NCBI RefSeq assembly: GCF_003935425.1
Contig: NZ_RHQN01000001.1
Coordinates: 620,001 to 684,000 of the forward strand
DNA: 64,000 bases
Direction: 5' to 3'
DNA from: Pseudomonas sp. v388
GTDB taxonomy: Bacteria; Pseudomonadota; Gammaproteobacteria; Pseudomonadales; Pseudomonadaceae
Position numbers and translations under genes: made by a program. Shown here in pieces: positions 44,901 through 51,312 of the stretch. The notes under the pieces are model-generated. The model worked only from the letters and a program-made list of their open reading frames with translations. It did not search any database and was not told where the DNA came from. Position 1 is the stretch's first letter. Each line of letters starts with the position of its first letter.

Positions 44901-45623
44901 GTCGAAACAGGTTGCCAGGCCGGTATCAGCGATCTGACTCGGACTGCGAACTTTTTGGCCCGACTGTTCAAAACTCGCCGGCGGCAATGCGTAGTCGAGC
45001 TTCATCCGAGCGACAGCGCTCCATATGGCAGAGGCCAACTGCCAGGCTCGCTTGGAGCCACCCTCATACCCATCGAGCGCGGACGATAGTTCGCTTAGGC
45101 GAAGAAGCTCAGCAGCCTGTTTGAGTAATCGCTCAACCGCAGGATCATTGGGCTGGACGAATGCTGCTGTCATATCAGGGATATGTCGCAGTCCGCCCCA
45201 CTGGTTGCGTGGGAGAAGGTCTACCACCTGCTCCAGCCGGGCGATCTCTCTGCGACCGCCCTCCGCTGCTTTGTCATCAGCCTCCAGGACGAAGGTAAAC
45301 GTCGACATCTCCGATTCTGTCAGCCGACTCAGTAACGGCCCATCCAGTACCAGATCGAGGCCTGGGATGACTCGAAAACTATCAGCAGCGATTTCGTCGA
45401 TTCGCCAGGTCTTGGCCTTCAACACCTCGGGAGCTGATGTCAGGGTCAAAGTCGCGTTGACGAACCTGTCAGTAGTCTCGTTAGAAATTCGAAGCTCCCG
45501 AATAACGGGAATGGCATTTTGGAAGTCAGCCAGATTGAGCTTCGCTACCAGAGTCGCGAGGATTTTGACTTCTTTCGGAGAGAAAATTTCTTCGGGCGTG
45601 AGGGGCTGAACTACATCGTCCAT
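38994..45623 (-). CDS. DUF4011 - SF1 helicase - MTES/Vsr-like nuclease protein (putative antiphage)
   Basis: A single frame of 2209 residues from ATG 45623 (AAGGA upstream). An N-terminal DUF4011-type region with a transglutaminase-like segment (TCFDLTLLFCAALEQAGLNP) leads into a split SF1 helicase: Walker A GPPGTGKSQ (K719), Walker B with DEASQIP and GDPKQLPP near 1440-1475, and late motifs (SVQGDERDIIYFS, NVAITRARQEL). Next come an MTES_1575/Vsr-like endonuclease (ECDGATYHRS, ARDRDKLRE, RIWSTDWW) and a C-terminal DUF3320-like region. Such proteins are found in defence islands, where DUF4011-helicase-Vsr proteins have been reported to restrict phage. It stands alone, close to a transposition operon. 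Confidence 0.88.
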   Translation of the reverse strand: MDDVVQPLTPEEIFSPKEVKILATLVAKLNLADFQNAIPVIRELRISNETTDRFVNATLTLTSAPEVLKAKTWRIDEIAADSFRVIPGLDLVLDGPLLSRLTESEMSTFTFVLEADDKAAEGGRREIARLEQVVDLLPRNQWGGLRHIPDMTAAFVQPNDPAVERLLKQAAELLRLSELSSALDGYEGGSKRAWQLASAIWSAVARMKLDYALPPASFEQSGQKVRSPSQIADTGLATCFDLTLLFCAALEQAGLNPVIVFTHGHAFAGLWLKPEEFTTALVDDVTAVRKRVKLQELVLFETTLVTQNPVPAFSYAVERGAKQVEEDADSRFEMLLDVRRARLQRIKPLASAESQIARVATEESSDAPPPLLVEEGLGLAEDNVEVQVEDLSKLNPSDRLGRWQRKLLDLSLRNNLLNFKTGKRSLKLESPDPGALEDILASGQSLKLLTRPDLMDGTDPRERALYEQREREDVRHRHAEDALKRREVFVALTSNEMDVRLTELYRGARTALQEGGSNTLFLAIGFLSWTREDRAGQKYKAPLVLIPVTLERKSARSGFTMVLHDDEPRFNPTLIEMLRQDFELGLGSLENELPRDDSGLDIAGIWKKVGHAIKDIPGWELNEDVVLSMFSFAKYLMWKDLVENAEHLRQSPVVQHLLDTPRDSFVSDTPFPEAESLDRDYGPTDVFCPLPSDSSQLAAVMAAAKGKDFVLIGPPGTGKSQTISNMIAQSIAQGRRVLFVSEKIAALDVVYRRLREIGLGEFCLELHSSKARKTDVLAQLQSAWEAKGHVDSAAWEVEAQRLATLRDSLNIYVERLHRRHRNGYTIYDAIGTVTSGVDEAVAPIGWASPDIHDQKAMLELRELGDRLEVNAQAVGFDQLAGNALSPVGQAEWSPHWQQQFVQAARDVLPSVLEVQKAADRFVELTALPATQYTPTTLDGLSILSRVLPAAAGHDWRFALKPDARSISQRLSDGCSWVEQHREINSKLSTPWSSRVMADAKLGIDLLQQRRAAFSDLGPAWPQSVTDVLGQAVVLLGQVEELKGQLQATYNDTIDTIDVELLHREWAEAEEAFWPKSWFGKRRIAGLLAPAQTFEEEIDNAKELATWVEIRSVRRAIDDLPPGQECGSLWQGAKSDATGIVAAIKLQTAVRLQKEDASWDDEGLLLVEQGHLGDELKEELNRLRTVVRLDAEMDKLADLAAGTHSLWAGLNTDVDGLTAAIRFQVERRDLEERGRLVDDHPHVEEGRCGDSLKNDFELLKRRAAVERELADLADLRETVPAWNDLKTKLEVVRNAVLFQGELTTAIAKLALNPEQIGAYKTPLQTLLGDGNALLESEGAIPLAGGTLREKLGLLRERTSHLTAVGQFTDSGIDETAHLALSELKKNCDTVVSSEPRLKAWCSWRKVRDEAFAVGLAPIVNAMEQGAITSGKVRRVLEVNYSRWWLNATVDNEEVIRTFVSVEHEQRIRDFRALDDKFTALTKDWLRARLCADLPSQDSVSRSSDWGLLRHEMGKKTKHIPLRELMTRAPDALTKLTPCLLMSPLSIAQYLPPASTPFDLVIFDEASQIPVWDAIGAMARGKQVVMVGDPKQLPPTSFFDRAESTADDEDVEADLESILDECISANLPMRNLNWHYRSRHESLIAFSNQRYYQSKLVTFPSPFTADKAVRLCPVAGIYDKGGSRTNLIEARALVADLIARLQSQAFRESRRTVGVVTFNGEQQKLIMDMLDEACRKDPSLEPYFAESELEPVFVKNLESVQGDERDIIYFSTTYGKDAAGVLSMNFGPMNRPGGERRLNVAITRARQELVLFSTLRPEQIDLARTQAIGVRDLKHFLEFAERGPRALAEANLGSVGGFDSPFEEAVAAALAKKGWHIQTQIGVSSFRIDLGVVHPDAPGRFLAGIECDGATYHRSATARDRDKLREFVLRGLGWEIVRIWSTDWWVDALGTAEKVHQRLNDLLAESRAKQAVIDAAQEAQRLKVDAAMAEVIEVVEQVAVVAGAVDTVEANDPSGALPELKYARSASVVQAQDETVFVAPSQPLIYVEADPSSAVDAIDPDRFFERDYTENLEKMIAHVVESEGPILDVILARRIARAHGWVRTGAKIRDRVDQLAKQRFRFHDESQVGVFYWPSSLKEDHEVVFRRSVDEDSLRSLMEICLAEIASIAAKFSGRALDDESMIYSIAKEAGVQKLTASVRARIVKAIQMTN

Positions 45624-45982
45624 GCGCAAACATCCTTCTCGAGATACCCAAGGGAGTGCCGGAGTTGGCCGGCCAAGAGGCCCCGCTTGAGCTAATGGCG
45701 CGATGATAGCGTTTCTGAGAGCTACCGTAATATGCCATTAGTCGCCAGCGAGATCGCATACTAACTATCTCCTCCGCCCCGCTCTTCATATCCAGTCCGA
45801 TGGACTCAGCAATAAGTCTACACAGAAACCTCAAAAGATTTGGATCCAAGGCGTTGCCATCGACCCGGAACATCATTATGTTGTGCCAATCCGCAACAGG
45901 AAACACTACATGATGTGTTTCCGTTTCGGTCACCGTTAGCGACTATCTGATACCCCTTTGAATGCAATATGGGAGATTTCGT
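45624..45982. other. intergenic region upstream of the giant helicase
   Basis: Only shadow frames are present. It should hold the promoter of the minus-strand helicase gene and that of the 43-residue plus-strand gene. No operator was recognised. Confidence 0.45.
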
Positions 45983-46114
45983 ATGACAGACCGCCGTCCG
46001 ATCAACAAAGATGTGAACGTTCCAAAACCAGGTGGTGGCGAGCAGCCTCGTTCCCGAAATCAAGATGGCCAGATTCGGGATAAACGAAGCGACGCTGGCA
46101 AACCTCGTAAGTAA
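45983..46114 (+). CDS. small basic disordered protein, 43 aa
   Basis: GGGAGA lies seven bases before the ATG. The peptide is very polar (NKDVNVPKPGGGEQPRSRNQ, then RDKRSDAGKPRK), with no hydrophobic residues to form a core, so it is probably disordered. No family is recognised. The ribosome site and absence of a longer competing frame support it. Confidence 0.55.
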   Translation: MTDRRPINKDVNVPKPGGGEQPRSRNQDGQIRDKRSDAGKPRK

Positions 46115-46177
46115 CGCCAAGTAGGCCAGCGGGATTCGCGCAACATCCCCCCGCTGACCTGCTCTCATGTTTTATGA

Positions 46178-46275
46178 GCAAGCGGAGCGCGCAGGCCCTC
46201 GGCTAAAGGCGGGAGGATGGACGCCCGCTAGGGCTGCGGCCATGGGCTCCGTTCACGACAGCCGCTTGCATCAGC
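46178..46275 (+). repeat. dispersed ~100-bp repeat, copy B
   Basis: Starts GCAAGCGGAGCGCGCAGG like copies A and C, continues with GGGAGGATGGA, CGCCCG and GTTCACGACAGCCG, and is more diverged in the second half. Confidence 0.7.
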
Positions 46276-46356
46276 AGCCCGCTTGAGATGCCCCTTCCCG
46301 ATCATCCCATTCCCCATCGTGACAAAAGCTCCCATATCCTTAAATACAGAGAACTG

Positions 46357-46385
46357 TTGATTCATCCAGTACAAGAAATTATCCT
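46357..46385 (+). promoter_or_regulatory. sigma-70-like promoter conserved with the 25.2 kb paralogue
   Basis: TTGATT and TATCCT are separated by exactly 17 bases, and both hexamers, the spacing and the first eight spacer bases recur upstream of the paralogous gene near 25.2 kb. Downstream, AGAGAACATTTGTACTC is also shared by the two leaders. Confidence 0.65.
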
Positions 46386-46418
46386 TAAGAGAACATTTGT
46401 ACTCCAGGCGACAATTTG

Positions 46419-46679
46419 ATGTCCAACCTCCCCACCTCAACTGCAGACAGCCCTTTTGACCTCGGCATACCTACCGAGCTTGAGAGCTATCAGCACCAAT
46501 GCCTGATGCTCCTGGATGAATTGCATGAAGCGTGGGCTGACATCAGAAGGCTGAAAGGTGACACGCGCACCTTGGTAGCGATGAACGATGCACTCATGGC
46601 TGAGGTGATAGCACTGAAGCGAGCAGTCATCCAACTGGCTTTGATAGAGGCTAAGCACGCCGAGACGCGGACGATCTGA
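46419..46679 (+). CDS. small helical protein, intact paralogue of the 25.0 kb gene
   Basis: This 86-residue protein has LGIPTELESYQHQCLMLLDE followed by a long charged helix (ADIRRLKGDTRTL, ALMAEVIALKRAVIQL) with coiled-coil character. The ATG at 46419 (or TTG at 46416) follows a weak AGGCGA site. The paralogue at 25045-25227 shares the first half and the leader region. No family is recognised; the pair and their shared promoter suggest a common regulatory input. Confidence 0.65.
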   Translation: MSNLPTSTADSPFDLGIPTELESYQHQCLMLLDELHEAWADIRRLKGDTRTLVAMNDALMAEVIALKRAVIQLALIEAKHAETRTI

Positions 46680-46738
46680 ACTTAGACCTGACCAGCGAGT
46701 CAGGATATTCAGCTATCCAACCATTGCTGAGGCCTGCC

Positions 46739-46999
46739 ATGCATACTCACACCATCAATTACCGATTCAAGGACACCCCACGTCAACATCAGCTCGAAAT
46801 TGGGCAGCAAACGCTCGAGGCACAAGAAGCTGCAATGCACGTGCTGGAGCTTCACTTTGGGGATGGGGAGAACAGTTTGATGATTCCGAACGCGGACGCG
46901 ACATCCGAAGATATTCTTGCTCAAGCTGCGGTGGTTGGGTTGACCGATATCCGTGTCGTGCCCGGAAAGTCTGATTCTCTGCCCGCCATGAGAAGCTGA
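46739..46999 (+). CDS. conserved Pseudomonas-type small protein, 86 aa
   Basis: The ATG at 46739 follows GAGG. The 86-residue product starts THTINYRFKDTPRQHQLEIG and contains AAMHVLELHFGDGENSLMIP and NADATSEDILAQAAVVGLTD, forming a compact two-strand, two-helix pattern. A truncated, stop-containing copy is at 31209-31382. No biochemical role is known. It ends just before a bidirectional terminator. Confidence 0.7.
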   Translation: MHTHTINYRFKDTPRQHQLEIGQQTLEAQEAAMHVLELHFGDGENSLMIPNADATSEDILAQAAVVGLTDIRVVPGKSDSLPAMRS

Positions 47000-47015
47000 T
47001 ACCGGAAAATTAAAA

Positions 47016-47033
47016 AACCCGCCGAAGCGGGTT
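47016..47033. terminator. bidirectional Rho-independent terminator
   Basis: AACCCGC-CGAA-GCGGGTT with an A run on the left and TTCTTTTCT on the right can stop transcription from both the small plus-strand gene and the minus-strand element at 47.0-47.2 kb. Confidence 0.85.
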
Positions 47034-47205
47034 CTTTTCTATCAGTACCATCCCAACATCCTTGCCGGCAGCATTCCAGGCAATGGCTGATCATCCATGA
47101 TCTCTGGAGGACTTCCTGCTCTCCAGCTGATGGATCCAATTTATGCTTTTCGATGAGAGTCTGTAAACGGTCGTTTTGCTGAAGCGTGTGTAAGCCTTTC
47201 GCCAT
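47017..47205 (-). repeat. copy 2 of the paired ~190-bp element
   Basis: On the minus strand an ATG at 47205 opens MAKGLHTLQQNDRLQTLIEK, HKLDPSAGEQEVLQRSW, which then runs through the terminator in that frame. In the next frame MDDQPLPGMLPARMLGWY ends with TGA just before the terminator. The element aligns with 27463-27657. A one-base shift near 47098 would join the two halves, so this may be a frameshifted small gene directly downstream of the HAD gene. Confidence 0.5.
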
Positions 47206-47248
47206 TACCTCAGAGCGCCTTGAGGGCTTGGGTAGCAGCCCCAAACCT

Positions 47249-47884
47249 TCAACCCTGCTCTGCACCTATCACCAGATGGGCAAAATCCACGAGATTGTTG
47301 ATCCGGCCATGCAGCGACCGTTCGAGATGAATGCCCGTCATTCCCACGCTTCGCGGGCCGTGACAATCACAGCGTAAAGAATCGCCAATCATCACTAGAC
47401 GTCGAGTATCAGCCTCATGAGCGAGCTCAATCCCGAGAGAACTACAAGCGGCACGATAAATCTGCGGATCAGGTTTGACAGTGCTTATCTCAAAGCTAAA
47501 CGTGTATCCCTGAAGCTTGGGAAAATGGCGCCTGACTGCTTGCGCATACGGCTGTGCAAGGTTGCTACAAACACCCAGAGGGATATGGTGCTCGCGGAGC
47601 AGCTCGACGGCCTCTAACGCATCCTCAAACGCCTCGATGCCAGCAACCTCTTCCTCAAGCGCCGCTTCGATTTCTGCCAGGCGTTGAGGCTTGATCTGAA
47701 TTTCTAGCGCGTCAGCACATGCCGACAGGCTTCCGTTGAAGATCATGATCCTGACGGCATCGTCAGGCCGGGGACGGCGGCCGTGCTTCATCCCCTCGCG
47801 AAGCAGCTGCCTGTAAGGATGGACACCGTCTTGGATCTTCAGGATCGTGCCAAAGGCATCGAATATAACTACCTTGTACGCCAT
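47249..47884 (-). CDS. HAD superfamily hydrolase (haloacid dehalogenase-like)
   Basis: This 211-residue protein has motif I VVIFDAFGT (nucleophile Asp; the F-G-T form is typical of dehalogenase-like and phosphatase members), motif II GVCSNL, the lysine in STVKPDPQIY, and motif IV VMIGDSLRCDCHG with an unusual cysteine. A helical cap lies between motifs I and II. Start at 47884 (MAYKVV) by similarity; the ribosome site is weak. It is the last gene of a minus-strand group with three small related proteins and a metallophosphoesterase. Confidence 0.87.
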   Translation of the reverse strand: MAYKVVIFDAFGTILKIQDGVHPYRQLLREGMKHGRRPRPDDAVRIMIFNGSLSACADALEIQIKPQRLAEIEAALEEEVAGIEAFEDALEAVELLREHHIPLGVCSNLAQPYAQAVRRHFPKLQGYTFSFEISTVKPDPQIYRAACSSLGIELAHEADTRRLVMIGDSLRCDCHGPRSVGMTGIHLERSLHGRINNLVDFAHLVIGAEQG

Positions 47885-47997
47885 ATGACTTCTATCCAAC
47901 TAGCTCGTCTCATTCAGCATCGACGACATCGGGTCGACGCACCGCCCACTTGAACGTGTGATGTTCGTTAGCGGTTTAGCCCCGCAAACCTGCCCTG

Positions 47998-48663
47998 CTA
48001 ATGACCAATCTCGCGTTCGATGTCCATAAAGACGCTTTCCAAGCCAGGGTGCATCCCACTCGCGCGTAGCCCTTCGACTAGTGCAACCAATTCTCGGCCC
48101 TGCTCTGGCGACATCTGGAGGTCGCAATAAACCCGATCTTGCACATCCGCAAGTGCTGCGATTCCGCCGCGCGACTCTGCCCTTCTTGGTGTCAAGTAAT
48201 CGTCTAAAACGCGTCCGTGTGGCACCAAACGTACCACTTCAAAAGGTGCATTTCGGCGAATGCCTTTGCCGAGCAGGACATAGATTGTGTCTTGGGTCTC
48301 GAAGATGCCCCGGCCGTCGTACTCAACAGCAAAACCCGTCCTGATCGAATGGCCTTTCTCGTAACGACCGGTACTGTGAAACTCAACGTAGTGTGCGAAA
48401 AGCACTAAAGGGAGCAGCGGTTCCAGCACGTTTGCGGTGACGGCATCTGTTAGTGCGTCATCTGATTGATTGCCCTGGCTCGAGGGGGTGGGCTTCGAGT
48501 GATCATCATCAATCAAGTCTAGAACGATCCAGCTATGGACAGCGCAATGGGGTTTCAAGGTTCTGGCTTCGAGCGCGATCAGAGTGGATGCGTCTGCGTA
48601 TGACGCCCCATCAATGAGCTCACCATGAAAGCCCAGCCACTGATACAGATCCGTCTCTTGCAT
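47998..48663 (-). CDS. DUF6957-like domain protein, 221 aa
   Basis: GGAGG lies four bases from the ATG region at 48663; the longer frame to 48720 has no site. The central part contains STGRYEKGHSIRTGFAVEYD and FETQDTIYVLLGKGIRRNAP, the pattern I associate with DUF6957 (G-R-x-x-x-G-x-x-I-R-T then F-E-T-x-x-T-x-Y-V-L-L-G). The N-terminal 80 residues and C-terminal 60 residues are additional and unrecognised. The two genes upstream encode shorter proteins with the same core motif. Confidence 0.65.
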   Translation of the reverse strand: MQETDLYQWLGFHGELIDGASYADASTLIALEARTLKPHCAVHSWIVLDLIDDDHSKPTPSSQGNQSDDALTDAVTANVLEPLLPLVLFAHYVEFHSTGRYEKGHSIRTGFAVEYDGRGIFETQDTIYVLLGKGIRRNAPFEVVRLVPHGRVLDDYLTPRRAESRGGIAALADVQDRVYCDLQMSPEQGRELVALVEGLRASGMHPGLESVFMDIEREIGH

Positions 48664-48746
48664 GCGTCCTCCAGCTACGTAGAAAGATTCTTGCCCGCGT
48701 CGCAACAAGTTTGATGACAAACAAATCAGGTTGGCCGGGAGACGAA

Positions 48747-49073
48747 TCAGTGAACGCTCCCGCTGAGAAAAGGACGTACTCGAGGCAGCCGACGCAGTCC
48801 CGCGAATGAATTTCCGCGAGCTTCGACCAGCAAATAATGGCTGCGCCCACAGGTGCGCGCGATTGTGTAATCGCCTTCCTCGATCAGCTCTCTGACCTCC
48901 GAAGTGCGTATCAACCTGCCGTCTGCGAATCGACCGCTGAGATCCATAAAAACCCGCCCTGTCAGACAGGGGTATTCAATTTCGGGCAGCCAGAGAATCC
49001 CACTCACGGGCGCTTTGAATGTGAGCCGTGCGGCGTATAAAACGGCCGGCGGCCAATCAATCACGATTGCCAT
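48747..49073 (-). CDS. DUF6957-like small protein, 108 aa
   Basis: GGGAGGCGG precedes the ATG at 49073. The product shows LSGRFADGRLIRTSEVRELI followed by GDYTIARTCGRSHYLLV, the same core as its two neighbours. A cysteine lies in EYPCLTG. Its start lies inside the 3' end of the next upstream gene (17-base overlap), so the two are translationally coupled. Function unknown. Confidence 0.65.
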   Translation of the reverse strand: MAIVIDWPPAVLYAARLTFKAPVSGILWLPEIEYPCLTGRVFMDLSGRFADGRLIRTSEVRELIEEGDYTIARTCGRSHYLLVEARGNSFAGLRRLPRVRPFLSGSVH

Positions 49074-49308
49074 TTCCGCCTCCCACGCTTTGCTGTGAGA
49101 CAAGCACGTAGTGATCAGCCCCATCCAAAGTTTGGAACAATCTGAACGATCCATGCGTTGCAACCTGCCTGAGTGGATGCGTGGCTACAGTTGCTCCATT
49201 CGGGATCTCCCCTGGTTGACCAAAATAGGCAGTGGCTGCGTACCGATCACCTACCCGCGCGCCATTGCATAGATAGGCATCTACGAAAACGCCCCAGTCG
49301 TATGCCAT
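49057..49308 (-). CDS. DUF6957-like small protein, at least 83 aa
   Basis: From the ATG at 49308 the product has AYFGQPGEIPNGATVATHPL and GSFRLFQTLDGADHYVLVSQ, matching the core motif of the two downstream genes. The frame stays open upstream for another 80 codons with Pro/Lys-rich sequence; a start between 49308 and 49479 is possible, but no clear ribosome site decides it. It follows the metallophosphoesterase gene. Confidence 0.6.
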   Translation of the reverse strand: MAYDWGVFVDAYLCNGARVGDRYAATAYFGQPGEIPNGATVATHPLRQVATHGSFRLFQTLDGADHYVLVSQQSVGGGNGNRD

Positions 49309-49478
49309 CGCCTGTCTGACCTCGGCCGGTAATGGTTCAGCTGCGTCCGACTCGTCTGCTTTTGAAGTGGCGCTTGTGATGGCAAAGACATTCGATTTCA
49401 AAACACAGTTGCTCTTGGTGGCTGAGTGGATAGCAGGTTTCCGGGGGCGTTTGAGCGGCTTCTCGGGACGCGCTTTCT

Positions 49479-50213
49479 CTAGATTTCTAATTCGTAATGC
49501 GCGTCGAAACCAGTGGTCTCGCCGGGGTACCCTCTCGGATTCGACACGACCCTGCACCCTGCTAGTTCTACGTCGACCGCTTCGTGCGTGTGGCCGAATA
49601 CCCAGAGGTGAGCTTGTTCGATAAGCCTTGGCCAGTCACTGCTATAGGCTGCATTGAGATGACCTTCATGCTTGCTGCCAACTACGGCCGGCGTGGGCGC
49701 GTGGTGGGTGACAACAATCGTCTTTCCTTCATGCGGCTTGGCCAGTTCTTCAGTAAGCCAAGTTTTTGCTGTCCGATTTTTCTCGATCAAGTCGGACGGA
49801 CGTATCCGTCGGTAGCTGGTTTCAGCGCGAATGTACTTGAAGTCGTTCATCCACTCTTTGGCCATGTTGCTGGCTGCGACCTGGTCGCCGGTCGAACTGA
49901 AATCTGTCCAGGCGGCGGTTCCGAGGATGCGAGTGTTACCGATCGCCAACGATTCATTTTCCAAAATGTGCACGTGAGGCGCTGCAGCATCACGCATCTT
50001 CTGAAGAGTGCGATCGAGATGGCCGTCATAAAATTCGTGATTGCCTACGATGTAAACGGTCGGGCATTTGAAGGTGTCATTGGCCCACTGGACGCCCCGG
50101 GCTTTTTTGTCGATATCGCCGGCCAAGATTACCAGGTCGATGCTCGCGTCGAGTGGAGGAGGATCGAAGCGGTGAAACTCGTTGTGCAGATCGGAGTAGA
50201 TACGAATTTTCAT
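49479..50213 (-). CDS. calcineurin-like metallophosphoesterase
   Basis: This 244-residue protein has all five metallophosphoesterase motifs: YSDLHNEF (D-x-H), ILAGDID (G-D), VGNHEFY (G-N-H-E), VVTHHAPT (H) and FGHTHEAVD (G-H-x-H). It would hydrolyse a phosphoester with two metal ions in the cytoplasm. The start at 50213 (MKIRIYSD) is set by the family; the open frame upstream is not similar to anything. It is first in a minus-strand group followed by three DUF6957-like genes and a HAD hydrolase. Confidence 0.9.
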   Translation of the reverse strand: MKIRIYSDLHNEFHRFDPPPLDASIDLVILAGDIDKKARGVQWANDTFKCPTVYIVGNHEFYDGHLDRTLQKMRDAAAPHVHILENESLAIGNTRILGTAAWTDFSSTGDQVAASNMAKEWMNDFKYIRAETSYRRIRPSDLIEKNRTAKTWLTEELAKPHEGKTIVVTHHAPTPAVVGSKHEGHLNAAYSSDWPRLIEQAHLWVFGHTHEAVDVELAGCRVVSNPRGYPGETTGFDAHYELEI

Positions 50214-50590
50214 AATATGGACGTGAGCACTATTGAAGCCATTTAGACGCGTTGGTGAGGCAGGTTGACCCGGTAGCCAAGCTTGAGCTAGGCAAGTCCT
50301 AGCTTGGTTTGTCTGACCCCGTCGGATCCCTTCGAACGGTTTAGGCTTATATTGGAATACATGGCGCACCAGCTTGGTCAGTGAGCAACCCGACTGATTG
50401 ATCGATACGTCCATGCCCTTACCTTGCCCTGTCGGCTTGGCTGCTTCAGTTGATCGCCAGCCGCCGCCCTGGTTGTCATGCCGGCTCTACACGCATGGTT
50501 TCAACCTTCAAGCGAGTTACAGCAATGCAAATATATACGGTAGAGTGTAACTACGCAACATGGCCTGATCCTGCATTTTGAGGACGGGAC
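50214..50590. other. intergenic region with dyads before the XRE regulator
   Basis: An imperfect hairpin (CCAAGCTTGAGCTAGG region with CCTAGCTTGG) lies near 50276-50306. GTTACA at 50516-50521 and TGTAAC at 50546-50551 form a 6-bp dyad flanking an AT-rich promoter-like sequence 40 bases before the regulator start, a possible autoregulatory operator. Confidence 0.45.
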
Positions 50591-51064
50591 ATGTCGCTGA
50601 AGGTGCCCCTTGCTGCAGTACTCCGGGCTTTGCGGGCCGCCAAGCGTTTGCCCCAGGAAGCATTGCCTGACGAAGGGAGCGCTAGGCAGTACATCGGCGA
50701 TCTGGAGCACGGCAAGTCCAGCCTCACGCTCGACAAACTTGAGAAGCTCTCCGAGTCGCTCGGGCTGAGCCCCGCCACGGTTGTCGCTGCAACAATGGTC
50801 GTCAAGGACGGCGGGAGCATCGAAACGATCCTTGCGCGCCTCTCCGAAGAGCTCAACGCCATTCAGGCATCAGGACAGCTGGAGCAGGCCCTCTCCCAAG
50901 TGGTCGATGGAAAGTTGGTTGATCGTCCTAGGGGAACGAGCATAAACGCCGACCTATTGGCCAAGGTGCTCGACTGCAAAGCTAAAGGGATGACTCAGGC
51001 CGAAACGGCTTCGGAGCTGCAGGTGAACAAGGTAACTGTCCACAGATACTGGAAGCTGGGGTGA
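50591..51064 (+). CDS. XRE-type HTH regulator with second C-terminal HTH
   Basis: This 157-residue protein has an N-terminal XRE-like helix-turn-helix (VPLAAVLRALRAAKRLPQEA, YIGDLEHGKSSLTLDKLEKL) and a C-terminal resolvase-like HTH (CKAKGMTQAETASELQVNKV then TVHRYWK). GAGGACGGG precedes the ATG. Two DNA-binding modules in one short protein suit a mobile-element or restriction-type controller. It sits between the metallophosphoesterase group and the tni operon and may be cargo of the transposon. Confidence 0.75.
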   Translation: MSLKVPLAAVLRALRAAKRLPQEALPDEGSARQYIGDLEHGKSSLTLDKLEKLSESLGLSPATVVAATMVVKDGGSIETILARLSEELNAIQASGQLEQALSQVVDGKLVDRPRGTSINADLLAKVLDCKAKGMTQAETASELQVNKVTVHRYWKLG

Positions 51065-51167
51065 TCGGTTCGGATAGATCGGATCATCACCGAGTTGCGG
51101 TTCAGACAGGGCCGTTGCTTAGCTTTTGGCCGCTGACCCCTAGCTGACAGCACCGTACAGGATGCAA

Positions 51168-51275
51168 GCAAGCGGAGCGCGCAGGCGTGAGGATCGAAGC
51201 CCGAAGGGCCAAGAACCGTAGGGGCTTGGTTTACGACAGCCGTCCCGTAGGGCACGCCCACCACTCTGGCACGAG
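51168..51275 (+). repeat. dispersed ~100-bp repeat, copy C, beside tniQ
   Basis: Starts GCAAGCGGAGCGCGCAGG, then GAGGATCGAAGCCCG, GGCTTGGTTTACGACAGCCG and CACGCCCA. It is 38 bases past the tniQ stop. The sequence continuing into tniQ (CACGAGATATCTGCATCACC onwards) is familiar to me as part of the same widespread Pseudomonas repeat context, so the repeat may belong to this transposon family. Confidence 0.7.
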
Positions 51276-51312
51276 ATATCTGCATCACCGTTATGGCTGC
51301 CAACGGCGATTA

